Shown here in pieces: positions 23,386 through 32,280 of a DNA stretch of 64,000 bases. A program made the translations under genes and the position numbers. The notes under the pieces are model-generated. The model made no database searches, had not been told where the DNA came from, and saw only the letters and a list, made by a program, of their open reading frames with translations. The stretch spans positions 154,680,380 through 154,744,379 of the forward strand of contig OX465281.1 in the NCBI GenBank assembly GCA_949987705.1, read 5' to 3'. Origin of the DNA: Thereva unica. Lineage: Eukaryota > Arthropoda > Insecta > Diptera > Therevidae. How positions within the stretch are numbered: the stretch's first letter is position 1; every line of letters starts with the position of its first letter.

Positions 23386-24233
23386 ACAAATACCAGTGGC
23401 GGTTCCTCTTTGGAAGCAAAGGAAGCACTGCTTCCCTTGACCAAATAGGCAACTTCCTAAAAAATAAATTTAAATAAATCAATATTAATCACAAGAAAAA
23501 TCTTAATATATTTCCTCCTCTGGAAACACTAAAGCCACGGTCATGATATGAGCGGCGAGCGGCAGAGTGACAATACTAAAGTGCCGCTCTCCGCTAATTG
23601 GAGACGTTAAATTTTTCTGGTGCCGCTCTTATCGTGGCCGAGGCGAGGAAGAGGAATTTATTTAACACGGGGAAGCATTTTGGCAACACTAATGCATAGC
23701 ATTCTTTACGTATTTGTGTCTAACCGGGTCAGTGGCTGTGTTATATTTATTCAAAAACCGGGAGGGATATCGTTTCTCAGCAACCATCTCGGTGAGAACG
23801 CTTCCCTTGGCTAAATGTTTGAAGCAGACCCTTCGCAAAACCTGAACAAATTTCACTACGCCTATGTCCGGGTTAGACAATGTATTTTGTTGTTGTGGTT
23901 AAAGTCAATGTATTTTGTTGTTGTGGTTAAAGTGGAGGGGCAGAATTAGAGAGAAAATTTCTTGATCCCAAGTTCTTTCCTCAAATCCGTGTACATGTAC
24001 GCTATTTTCGGTTCCTTATCTTCTCTATTCAAAGGGCCGAGGCCTTACACAACATGGGGAAGCTGTAATATCTCCATCTTATTTGGCTCAGAAAATCAAT
24101 GTGAAAACACCAACACATTCAATTTAATTGAAGTCACACTCACGCAAAGGTTTGCGAGTAGTAAGGCTATGGGGATTCTGGCGCACTTTCTTATGGGATT
24201 TAACATAGGGGTCAAAAATTACTTTTCCGCCAT

Positions 24234-24560
24234 TTTGAAAGCTTTATTTGTACGTGGACGAACAGGGAAAGCTCTTTATGTACGTGGACGAACAGGGAAA
24301 GCTCTTTATGTACGTGTATGAGGTGTTTTAGGTTTGTGTCTTGGATAAGGTGGCTGGGAGGTGGTGGGTGGAGATGGGTGAAAGCTTTATTTGTGTGTAG
24401 ATAAGCAGAGAAAGCTCATTTTGAAAGTTTTATTTGTACGTGGACGAACAGGGAAAGCTCTGGGTGGGAGCTTTGATGGTGTGAATTGCACCTGGAGTGT
24501 TTTGAAAGCTTTATTTGTACGTAGACGAGCGGGGAAAGCTCTGGGTGGGAGCTTGGGGGG
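24234..24560. repeat. Minisatellite in left arm (GTACGTGGACGAACAGGGAAAGCTC type)
   Basis: Irregular tandem copies of a unit of about 31 bp or longer, mirrored at about 31895-32200. ORFs reading through it are repeat translations. Confidence 0.8.
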
Positions 24561-24654
24561 GGATCTCGGGTTAAACTTCGATGTGTGTGTGTGTGTGAGG
24601 TCGGTGCTGGGAGGGGCTGTTAGAGGAATTAAGCTGTGGGGATCCTGGAATGAA

Positions 24655-24930
24655 CTTTGGAGCGTGGATGGGGGCGCTGAACTTTCAAATAAATCTTAAT
24701 GAAACCTCAATCTGCAACAACAACTCAGCAAGCGGCAAAAAGAGCGTGGATGGGTGCGCTGAACTTTCAAATAAATCTTAATGAAACCTCAATCTGCAAC
24801 AACAACAACAACTCAGCAAGCAGCAAAAAGAGCGTGGATGGGGGCGCTGAACTTTCAAATAAATCTTAATGAAACCTCAATCTGCAATAACAACAACAAC
24901 TCAGCAAGCGGCAAAAAGTCATGCCTGAAA
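24655..24930. repeat. Three-copy tandem repeat (82-88 bp) with (CAA)n
   Basis: Units start AGCGTGGATGGGGGCGCTGA at 24661, 24743 (variant) and 24831, each with a variable CAA run; mirrored at about 31510-31775. Confidence 0.85.
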
Positions 24931-25136
24931 AGATTGTTCCCATAAATTATTACCGCAGCATATCAACAACAACAACAACAACAGTGAAGATCCACATCCT
25001 CGACCGTACTGTCAAGTGGTCGCGATAAACAAAGGGAAGTTTGATATGCTGCTGCGAATTTAGCGTGAGTCAGTTTCCTAATATAATCAAAGACAATTTT
25101 GAACGGGTACCGGAGGATTCCCTATCATCCCATGCC

Positions 25137-25319
25137 ATGAACGTTTATCGAGATAAACAAAGGGAAGTTTTGCAAAATATATTGAAATCGATATTCTGTG
25201 AATTTAGTGTGAGCCAATTTCCAAATATAATCAAATACAATTTTGATGGTGAGTTCCTTATCAATCATAAGTGTGAAAAACCTGAAGACTTCTTTAAACC
25301 GTATCGTGAAAAATATTAA
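25137..25319 (+). CDS. Small ORF in left Polinton arm (60 aa), unknown function
   Basis: The ATG at 25137 gives a 60-residue product rich in Phe/Lys, ending D-F-F-K-P-Y-R-E-K-Y. The frame is open further upstream to about 25041 and contains an earlier copy of the same E-F-S-V-S-Q-F-P-N-I-I-K segment, so this region arose by internal duplication. An identical copy sits in the other arm. No family recognised. Its 3' part is also the start of a 188-bp tandem repeat, so it may be a repeat-derived frame; I rate it as possible only. Confidence 0.35.
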   Translation: MNVYRDKQREVLQNILKSIFCEFSVSQFPNIIKYNFDGEFLINHKCEKPEDFFKPYREKY

Positions 25320-25790
25320 AATAAACAAAAGGGCTCCCAGATTTTAGTGTATGATTTTTAATATAAACATTACCAATATATAAAAGAAAGGTTTGCTTCA
25401 TGCTACCATCATAAATAATCAAATACAATTTTGATGGTGAGTTCCTTATCAAACTTAAGTGTGAAAAACTTGAAGACTTCTTTAAACCGTATCGTGAAAA
25501 ATATTAAAATAAACAAAAGGGCTCCCAGATTTTAGTGTATGATTTTTAATATAAACATTACCAATATATAAAAGAAAGGTTTGCTTCATGCTACCATCAT
25601 AAATAATCAAATACAATTTTGATGGTGAGTTCCTTATCAAACTTAAGTGTGAAAAACTTGAAGACTTCTTTAAACCGTATCGTGAAAAATATTAAAATAA
25701 ACAAAAGGGCTCCCAGATTTTAGTGTATGATTTTTAATATAAACATTACCAATATATAAAAGAAAAGTTTGCTTCATGCTACCATCATCG
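25233..25790. repeat. Three-copy 188-bp tandem repeat in left arm
   Basis: Units begin AAATACAATTTTGATGGTGA at 25233, 25421 and 25609, spacing exactly 188. Each carries a D-G-E-F-L-I...F-F-K-P-Y-R-E-K-Y-stop frame. Mirrored at about 30645-31200. Confidence 0.92.
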
Positions 25791-25803
25791 CATCATCATC
25801 AGC

Positions 25804-26151
25804 ATGGAAGACGAGCAATCAAGAGAGGCAATTGTAAGTAATTATTATTATTATTATTATTATCATAAAAATTAAATGCTAATTTACTTACAGCGAAATA
25901 TAATACGGCGATTAATGGCGCTGTTAGCGCTTGACTCAGAGAGAGACGTCCGGCAACTCCTGAAAGGGCTCCAGCGGGATGCACGCCAAGAGCGTGCCCA
26001 TTGCAACGAAGATTTGCAACAAATTGCAGCTGAAATTGATGCCCAAGAGGAGAGGCGGAATTATTTAAAGCGGAAAATAAAATTGCTCCGAAAAAAGGAA
26101 AAGAGGCTGCAGAGTCAGCGAAAATTTCTTAAATATCTCAGAAAATTATAG
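25804..26151 (+). CDS. Two-exon coiled-coil protein gene, left Polinton arm
   Basis: Exon 1, 25804-25833, encodes M-E-D-E-Q-S-R-E-A-I. An intron of 60 nt (GTAAGT...TTACTTACAG, 25834-25893) with a TTA microsatellite follows. Exon 2, 25894-26151, joins in phase 0 and runs to TAG. The product is 95 aa, highly charged, with heptad-like L/I spacing and a Lys/Arg-rich C-terminal third (K-R-K-I-K-L-L-R-K-K), suggesting a coiled-coil nucleic-acid-associated or scaffold protein. An A/T-rich AATAAA lies shortly after the stop. A second copy is at 30284-30628 with one residue changed. I do not recognise a family. Splice signals and frame make it a credible gene. Confidence 0.65.
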
Positions 26152-26301
26152 ATTTTTTTTTTTTTTAAATAAATACTATTTTGTGGGGGCTGGAAGTTGG
26201 CTTGACCACTTGAACTTTTGGGGGTAAGGAATTTGCCATGTCAGCAGGCACAAGATTTGAAAATAAAACAAATTTGTTATAAAAATGTCTTTTTATTTAA
26301 T

Positions 26302-26358
26302 TTATAATACATCATTAGCATTTATCCAAGAATTATGTTCTCGTGAGAACCCCAGCCA
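26302..26358 (-). pseudogene. Integrase chromodomain tail (18 codons), left arm
   Basis: Minus strand encodes W-L-G-F-S-R-E-H-N-S-W-I then N-A-N-D-V-L and stop, the last part of a chromodomain. Upstream sequence is unrelated, so it is a truncated copy of the longer remnant at 27731-27877. Confidence 0.7.
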
Positions 26359-26576
26359 TTGTCAACGCTCATTTCCGAAATGTTAATAGTTCTATGTGGG
26401 TGGGAATATTTATTTGGGTTTGGGTCTTGGGTTAGGTGGTTTGAAAGCTGTTTATGGAGGTTGGGTGTCTTGGATGGGGTGGCTTGGAGTTGGTGGATGG
26501 AGATGGGTGGTCCAGAGCGTGTATGGGATTTGGTGTGGGACCGGGCTGGGATTTGGGGTGTGACTGAAGCCGAAGG

Positions 26577-26762
26577 GTGAGGTGGACCAAGACAAATGCC
26601 AAGGAGAAGCTCAGGGCGCTTGAAGAGGCGATGGCTATTGAGCAGCAATGGGTGCAGCGGATGGCGCAGCTTATATGCGAGTGTAAGCTGAATCTTCAGC
26701 ATGCTGATAGTGAGAAGAAAAAAAGTCAAACAGAGATGCAAATTGCTAAAATATTTAATTAG
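26577..26762 (+). CDS. Small helical ORF, left arm (43-61 aa)
   Basis: Frame open from 26577; the first ATG is at 26631 (43 aa to the TAG at 26762). Charged with helical periodicity (E-E-A-M-A-I-E-Q-Q-W, H-A-D-S-E-K-K-K). No start codon upstream and no good splice acceptor, so the 5' end is uncertain. A copy with one K/Q change lies in the right arm. No family recognised. Confidence 0.35.
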   Translation: MRWTKTNAKEKLRALEEAMAIEQQWVQRMAQLICECKLNLQHADSEKKKSQTEMQIAKIFN

Positions 26763-26942
26763 GCTAGGTTAGAATTGCTTGTCTGCATTATTATTATTAT
26801 TATTAGAAATAAAAAAACTATTAATTAGAATCAATCTTATTTGTTTTTAAAATATTTATTTCACAATGGGTTGAAGAGGAGCTTTTTATTGTTTCATTAT
26901 GTTAACTGAAGGCGCGTTAATTTGCACACACTTCAAGACACT

Positions 26943-27170
26943 TCACTTCTTTTTGTTGTTTTTGTTAGGATTGTAAAAATTAGGGATTTCACTTGAATTA
27001 TCGGTATAAAAACTATAATTGACTGGAATAGCATCAATTTGTACAAACTTGAAAATATGTGTCTTCCCTTGCGGCCCGGAATTGATTACATGGAAATGGA
27101 AGTTTTCATGATGCACCTGTGTAAACAACTTTTGGGGTCTAGGAATTTGCCATGTCAGCAGTTTTTGCAC
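26943..27170 (-). CDS. ORF in left arm, unknown (up to 75 aa)
   Basis: The minus-strand frame ends with N-P-N-K-N-N-K-K-K and a stop. It contains H-H-E-N-F-H-F-H-V-I-N-S-G-P-Q-G and V-Q-I-D-A-I-P-V, which look protein-like rather than random. No ATG in a good position. TTTACACAG just upstream of the histidine stretch could be a splice acceptor, making this a terminal exon. The identical copy is at 29255-29482. Function unknown. Confidence 0.35.
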   Translation of the reverse strand: MQKLLTWQIPRPQKLFTQVHHENFHFHVINSGPQGKTHIFKFVQIDAIPVNYSFYTDNSSEIPNFYNPNKNNKKK

Positions 27171-27418
27171 CTGCGTAAGAAAGCTATAGACCGGAAGTTG
27201 GTAAATTGAATTCCATGCACCTATGTAAACAACTTTTGGGGGGAGGGCTAGAAATTTGCCTGTATGTGACTATGATAGCCGGATACCGGAAGTTGGTAAA
27301 TTTTGTACTTGTTCATGAGTTCCATGCACCTATGTAAACAACATTTAGGGCTAGGAATTTGCTACATAAAACACTGAATAAATAACTATTTTGTTTTTTT
27401 TCCTTGGCAGTTTTTCGG

Positions 27419-27593
27419 TGAATGAGGTGTACCTGGTCTGTCTGGCTGGTCTGTCTGGCTGGTCTGTCTGGCTGGTCTGTCTGGCTGGTCTGTCTGTCTG
27501 TCTGGTTGGCTGGTCTGTCTGGCTGGTCTGTCTGGCTGGCTGGCTGGTCTGTCTGACTGATCTATCTGGTTGACCCGCCTGGTATGTCTGGAT
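27419..27593. repeat. Low-complexity TGTCTGGCTGG array, left inner edge
   Basis: Tandem 4/11-nt units at the inner end of the arm, mirrored at 28862-28996. Translations (L-A-G-L-S-G-W) are not proteins. Confidence 0.9.
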
Positions 27594-27730
27594 GATAGAT
27601 GGTGATTTCAACAGGGAGTCACCAATACAGGAAAAATCCTAGAGCCTATATTAAACCAACATCATCATCATGAAAAAATATAGATTTAAAAATAAAACAA
27701 ATTTGTTATAAAAATGTCTTTTTATTTAAT

Positions 27731-27877
27731 TTATAATACATCATTAGCATTTATCCAAGAATTATGTTCTTGTGAGAGCCCCAGCCATTTAACATAAACT
27801 TTATCGCCGCTCTTTTTCAATATTTTTTCAACAAGGTAGAGATCTGAATGTTTAACTTTCTGCAATTCCTTTTCATA
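27731..27877 (-). pseudogene. Polinton integrase C-terminal chromodomain remnant
   Basis: 48 codons open on the minus strand, ending in TAA at 27731-27733. The reading contains Y-L-V-E-K-I-L-K-K, then V-Y-V-K-W-L-G-L, then H-N-S-W-I. This is the chromodomain pattern (aromatic cage V-E-K-I-L / K-W-x-G / S-W). Retroviral-type integrases of Polintons end in such a domain. A TGA sits immediately upstream in frame, and no zinc finger or D,D-E core is present, so only the tail survives. AATAAA follows the stop. Confidence 0.78.
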
Positions 27878-27918
27878 TCATTTCCGATATGTTAATAGTT
27901 CTATGTGGGTAGGAATAT

Positions 27919-28851
27919 TTATACTATAATGTCAGCTTCCCGCAACTCCTCAATGATTGACACTATTTCATTACTATGGCTATTATTTCCAGCTTGCTGC
28001 GATGCTATCAATATTCGGAGCCTATCAACTAGCTCATTGGGGTCATCCCAATATATGTAATCGATATTTTTCTTTGGAATTTGCATTATTCCCGTTCCAG
28101 TATGAGGAGTGTGAATCAACTTTTTTATTATGTTTCTATATTTGAAGCTATTTGTTCCTTTTATTTGCTGGTTTTCCTTAAAATCACGTCTGTGTGCGCA
28201 TGTATCATTTACAATTTTTTGATAATTGGACAAGTCTTCTTTTGAGTAGCCTCGAGGCTTTTTCATAAAAATTAATTCAGCTAGACCTTCAGTTATCTTG
28301 TACCGCTTGCCATCTATAAGAAAGTATTCTTTATCAACTTTTAATCTCGAATTACCAATATTCCACATATCGTTCTTATAGTACGCTCCATACGTTTTAT
28401 CAATTCTCGTGCTATCATTTTCCAGGAGTTGTTTATATTTGTTTAGTATCTGGTCTGCAGACTCTAATTTCGGTTCTTTTATAGGTGTGACAAACTGATC
28501 ATCATCATCATCATCATCCTCAGAATAACTCATGCTCGGTGGCTCTAGCTTTAAGTATTTGCGTGGTGGTGTGCATGCTTCTTCATTGTCCTCTTTTTTA
28601 ATTTCATCTTCTTCTTCTTTTGGTTCAATTTTCACTGATGCTGCTTTTGCTGTGAGCTTTTCCAGCGTTCTGGTTATTGGTTTAAATGTTTCCTCTAATT
28701 GAGCTTCAGATTCAATTTTACTAGTCTTGAGAGCTTTATACTTTCTTCGTATATTCTCACGTGTTTTTATAATATCCTTCATCAATTTTTCATTCATGTT
28801 GCTACACAGGTGGTTACAGCTACAATGATATAAAGCTGTGCTAATAAGCAT
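27919..28851 (-). CDS. Polinton-type accessory protein (DUF8207-like), intact
   Basis: 310-residue frame; the ATG at 28797 (M-N-E-K-L-M) is the more plausible start, giving 292 aa. Features in order: a Lys/Arg helical N-terminus (R-E-N-I-R-R-K-Y-K-A-L-K), a long acidic Ser/Asp linker (D-D-D-D-D-D-D), a central domain with T-Y-G-A-Y-Y and F-L-I-D-G-K-R-Y-K-I, then P-R-G-Y-S-K-E-D-L, and a C-terminus with Y-W-D-D-P-N-E-L-V-D-R-L-R, E-I-V-S-I-I-E-E-L-R-E. I recall these motifs from uncharacterised Polinton/Maverick-linked proteins of arthropods; function unknown. No stop or frameshift is seen. It lies 40 nt upstream of the integrase remnant on the same strand. Confidence 0.75.
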   Translation of the reverse strand: MLISTALYHCSCNHLCSNMNEKLMKDIIKTRENIRRKYKALKTSKIESEAQLEETFKPITRTLEKLTAKAASVKIEPKEEEDEIKKEDNEEACTPPRKYLKLEPPSMSYSEDDDDDDDQFVTPIKEPKLESADQILNKYKQLLENDSTRIDKTYGAYYKNDMWNIGNSRLKVDKEYFLIDGKRYKITEGLAELIFMKKPRGYSKEDLSNYQKIVNDTCAHRRDFKENQQIKGTNSFKYRNIIKKLIHTPHTGTGIMQIPKKNIDYIYWDDPNELVDRLRILIASQQAGNNSHSNEIVSIIEELREADIIV

Positions 28852-28861
28852 TTATATATAG

Positions 28862-28996
28862 ATCCAGACATACCAGGCGGGTCAACCAGATAGATCAGTC
28901 AGACAGACCAGCCAGCCAGACAGACCAGCCAGACAGACCAGCCAACCAGACAGACAGACAGACCAGCCAGACAGACCAGCCAGACAGACCAGGTAC
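28862..28996. repeat. Low-complexity CCAGACAGACC array, right inner edge
   Basis: Mirror of 27419-27593, somewhat shorter. Confidence 0.9.
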
Positions 28997-29254
28997 ACCT
29001 CATTCACCGAAAAGCTGCCAAGGAAAAAAAACAAAATAGTTATTTATTCAGTGTTTTATATAGCAAATTCCTAGCCCTAAATGTTGTTTACATAGGTGCA
29101 TGGAACTCATGAACAAGTACAAAATTTACCAACTTCCGGTATCCGGCTATCATAGTCACATACAGGCAAATTTCTAGCCCTCCCCCCAAAAGTTGTTTAC
29201 ATAGGTGCATGGAATTCAATTTACCAACTTCCGGTCTATAGCTTTCTTACGCAG

Positions 29255-29482
29255 GTGCAAAAACTGCTGACATGGCAAATTCCTAGACCCCAAAAGTTGT
29301 TTACACAGGTGCATCATGAAAACTTCCATTTCCATGTAATCAATTCCGGGCCGCAAGGGAAGACACATATTTTCAAGTTTGTACAAATTGATGCTATTCC
29401 AGTCAATTATAGTTTTTATACCGATAATTCAAGTGAAATCCCTAATTTTTACAATCCTAACAAAAACAACAAAAAGAAGTGA
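29255..29482 (+). CDS. ORF in right arm, unknown (copy of 26943-27170)
   Basis: Same 75-codon frame as its mirror copy, no difference seen at protein level. Preceded by diverged tandem copies of AAAAGTTGTTTACATAGGTG (about 29085-29300). Possible terminal exon; function unknown. Confidence 0.35.
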   Translation: MQKLLTWQIPRPQKLFTQVHHENFHFHVINSGPQGKTHIFKFVQIDAIPVNYSFYTDNSSEIPNFYNPNKNNKKK

Positions 29483-29671
29483 AGTGTCTTGAAGTGTGTG
29501 CAAATTAACGCGCCTTCAGTTAACATAATGAAACAATAAAAAGCTCCTCTTCAACCCATTGTGAAATAAATATTTTAAAAACAAATAAGATTGATTCTAA
29601 TTAATAGTTTTTTTATTTCTAATAATAATAATAATATTAATAATAATGCAGACAAGCAATTCTAACCTAGC

Positions 29672-29857
29672 CTAATTAAATATTTTAGCAATTTGCATCT
29701 CTGTTTGACTTTTTTTCTTCTCACTATCAGCATGCTGAAGATTCAGCTTACACTCGCATATAAGCTGCGCCATCCGCTGCACCCATTGCTGCTCAATAGC
29801 CATCGCCTCTTCAAGCGCCCTGAGCTGCTCCTTGGCATTTGTCTTGGTCCACCTCAC
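29672..29857 (-). CDS. Small helical ORF, right arm (copy of 26577-26762)
   Basis: Mirror copy with Gln replacing Lys at residue 11 of the open frame. Adjacent AAT-microsatellite length also differs from the left arm. Confidence 0.35.
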   Translation of the reverse strand: MRWTKTNAKEQLRALEEAMAIEQQWVQRMAQLICECKLNLQHADSEKKKSQTEMQIAKIFN

Positions 29858-30075
29858 CCTTCGGCTTCAGTCACACCCCAAATCCCACCCCGGTCCCACA
29901 CCAAATCCCATACACGCTCTGGACCACCCATCTCCATCCACCAACTCCAAGCCACCCCATCCAAGACACCCAACCTCCATAAACAGCTTTCAAACCACCT
30001 AACCCAAGACCCAAACCCGAATAAATATTCCCACCCACATAGAACTATTAACATTTCGGAAATGAGCGTTGACAA

Positions 30076-30132
30076 TGGCTGGGGTTCTCACGAGAACATA
30101 ATTCTTGGATAAATGCTAATGATGTACTATAA
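30076..30132 (+). pseudogene. Integrase chromodomain tail, right arm
   Basis: Same truncated W-L-G-F...N-A-N-D-V-L-stop segment as 26302-26358, in mirror orientation. Confidence 0.7.
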
Positions 30133-30283
30133 ATTAAATAAAAAGACATTTTTATAACAAATTTGTTTTATTTTCAAATCTTGTGCCTGCTGACATGGCA
30201 AATTCCTTACCCCCAAAAGTTCAAGTGGTCAAGCCAACTTCCAGCCCCCACAAAATAGTATTTATTTAAAAAAAAAAAAAAAT

Positions 30284-30628
30284 CTATAATTTTCTGAGAT
30301 ATTTAAGAAATTTTCGCTGACTCTGCAGCCTCTTTTCCTTTTTTCGGAGCAATTTTATTTTCCGCTTTAAATAATTCCGCCTCTCCTCTTGGGCATCAAT
30401 TTCAGCTGCAATTTGTTGCAAATCTTCGTTGCAATGGGCACGCTCTTGGCGTGCATCCCGCTGGAGCCCTTTCAGGAGTTGCCGGACGTCTCTCTCTGAG
30501 TCAAGCGCTAACAGCGTCATTAATCGCCGTATTATATTTCGCTGTAAGTAAATTAGCATTTAATTTTTATGATAATAATAATAATAATAATTACTTACAA
30601 TTGCCTCTCTTGATTGCTCGTCTTCCAT
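30284..30628 (-). CDS. Two-exon coiled-coil protein gene, right Polinton arm
   Basis: Exon 1, 30599-30628, and exon 2, 30284-30541, flank a 57-nt intron, 3 nt shorter than in the left arm through one TAA-unit change. The product differs from the left copy at one residue (L-M-T-L-L versus L-M-A-L-L). Frame and splice sites are preserved in both arms although introns and spacers have drifted. That is either recency or weak constraint. Function unknown. Confidence 0.65.
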
Positions 30629-30644
30629 GCTGATGATGATGCGA

Positions 30645-31200
30645 TGATGGTAGCATGAAGCAAACTTTTCTTTTATATATTGGTAATGTTTATATTAAAA
30701 ATCATACACTAAAATCTGGGAGCCCTTTTGTTTATTTTAATATTTTTCACGATACGGTTTAAAGAAGTCTTCAAGTTTTTCACACTTAAGTTTGATAAGG
30801 AACTCACCATCAAAATTGTATTTGATTATTTATGATGGTAGCATGAAGCAAACCTTTCTTTTATATATTGGTAATGTTTATATTAAAAATCATACACTAA
30901 AATCTGGGAGCCCTTTTGTTTATTTTAATATTTTTCACGATACGGTTTAAAGAAGTCTTCAAGTTTTTCACACTTAAGTTTGATAAGGAACTCACCATCA
31001 AAATTGTATTTGATTATTTATGATGGTAGCATGAAGCAAACCTTTCTTTTATATATTGGTAATGTTTATATTAAAAATCATACACTAAAATCTGGGAGCC
31101 CTTTTGTTTATTTTAATATTTTTCACGATACGGTTTAAAGAAGTCTTCAGGTTTTTCACACTTATGATTGATAAGGAACTCACCATCAAAATTGTATTTG
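30645..31200. repeat. Three-copy 188-bp tandem repeat in right arm
   Basis: Inverted counterpart of 25233-25790, same copy number. Confidence 0.9.
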
Positions 31201-31295
31201 ATTATATTTGGAAATTGGCTCACACTAAATTCACAGAATATCGATTTCAATATATTTTGCAAAACTTCCCTTTGTTTATCTCGATAAACGTTCAT
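31113..31295 (-). CDS. Small ORF in right Polinton arm (60 aa), unknown function
   Basis: Identical in translation to the 60-residue product of 25137-25319. Same reservations apply: overlaps the 188-bp repeat and has no recognised family. Confidence 0.35.
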   Translation of the reverse strand: MNVYRDKQREVLQNILKSIFCEFSVSQFPNIIKYNFDGEFLINHKCEKPEDFFKPYREKY

Positions 31296-32280
31296 GGCAT
31301 GGGATGATAGGGAATCCTCCGGTACCCGTTCAAAATTGTCTTTGATTATATTAGGAAACTGACTCACGCTAAATTCGCAGCAGCATATCAAACTTCCCTT
31401 TGTTTATCGCGACCACTTGACAGTACGGTCGAGGATGTGGATCTTCACTGTTGTTGTTGTTGTTGTTGATATGCTGCGGTAATAATTTATGGGAACAATC
31501 TTTTCAGGCATGACTTTTTGCCGCTTGCTGAGTTGTTGTTGTTATTGCAGATTGAGGTTTCATTAAGATTTATTTGAAAGTTCAGCGCCCCCATCCACGC
31601 TCTTTTTGCTGCTTGCTGAGTTGTTGTTGTTGTTGCAGATTGAGGTTTCATTAAGATTTATTTGAAAGTTCAGCGCACCCATCCACGCTCTTTTTGCCGC
31701 TTGCTGAGTTGTTGTTGCAGATTGAGGTTTCATTAAGATTTATTTGAAAGTTCAGCGCCCCCATCCACGCTCCAAAGTTCATTCCAGGATCCCCACAGCT
31801 TAATTCCTCTAACAGCCCCTCCCAGCACCGACCTCACACACACACACATCGAAGTTTAACCCGAGATCCCCCCCCCAAGCTCCCACCCAGAGCTTTCCCC
31901 GCTCGTCTACGTACAAATAAAGCTTTCAAAACACTCCAGGTGCAATTCACACCATCAAAGCTCCCACCCAGAGCTTTCCCTGTTCGTCCACGTACAAATA
32001 AAACTTTCAAAATGAGCTTTCTCTGCTTATCTACACACAAATAAAGCTTTCACCCATCTCCACCCACCACCTCCCAGCCACCTTATCCAAGACACAAACC
32101 TAAAACACCTCATACACGTACATAAAGAGCTTTCCCTGTTCGTCCACGTACATAAAGAGCTTTCCCTGTTCGTCCACGTACAAATAAAGCTTTCAAAATG
32201 GCGGAAAAGTAATTTTTGACCCCTATGTTAAATCCCATAAGAAAGTGCGCCAGAATCCCCATAGCCTTACTACTTTTGCG

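Larger units (their letters stand above)
24157..27593 (+). repeat. Polinton left TIR arm
   Basis: 3437 bp, inverted copy of 28862-32274. The arms differ by substitutions and microsatellite lengths (for example A versus T in the coiled-coil gene, K versus Q in the small ORF at 26577), so they are separately evolving sequences, not a read-through artefact. Confidence 0.93.
27594..28861. other. Unique central segment of the Polinton derivative
   Basis: 1268 bp not inverted elsewhere. It contains the minus-strand ORF 27919-28851 and the integrase remnant. 27680-27780 and 27880-27915 also directly repeat parts of 26258-26410 from the left arm. Confidence 0.85.
24157..32274. mobile_element. Polinton/Maverick-derived element with giant (3.4-kb) TIRs
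   Basis: The ends are 5'-AGTAGTAAGG...CCTTACTACT-3', flanked by the 6-bp duplication TTTGCG (24151-24156; 32275-32280). AG/CT ends with a 6-bp TSD are the Polinton hallmark. The interior has an ORF with Polinton-type motifs and a chromodomain remnant matching Polinton integrase C-termini. Polymerase B, packaging ATPase, protease and capsid genes are absent. Length is 8.1 kb against the usual 15-20 kb. TIRs occupy 84 percent of it. Confidence 0.8.
28862..32274 (-). repeat. Polinton right TIR arm
   Basis: 3413 bp, inverted copy of the left arm. Inner boundary at ATCCAGACATACCAGG. Confidence 0.93.

Noticed and set aside
24391..24699. 102-codon ORF in the Polinton arm
   Set aside because: Translates a minisatellite (L-F-V-R-G-R-T-G-K-A-L repeats); copy number dictates the frame.
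27391..27611. ORFs on both strands through the TGTCTGG array
   Set aside because: Open frames are a by-product of a short tandem repeat without stops.
24157..32274. Assembly artefact as cause of the giant inverted repeat
   Set aside because: Arms carry independent substitutions and microsatellite differences, and different flanks with a matching 6-bp TSD.
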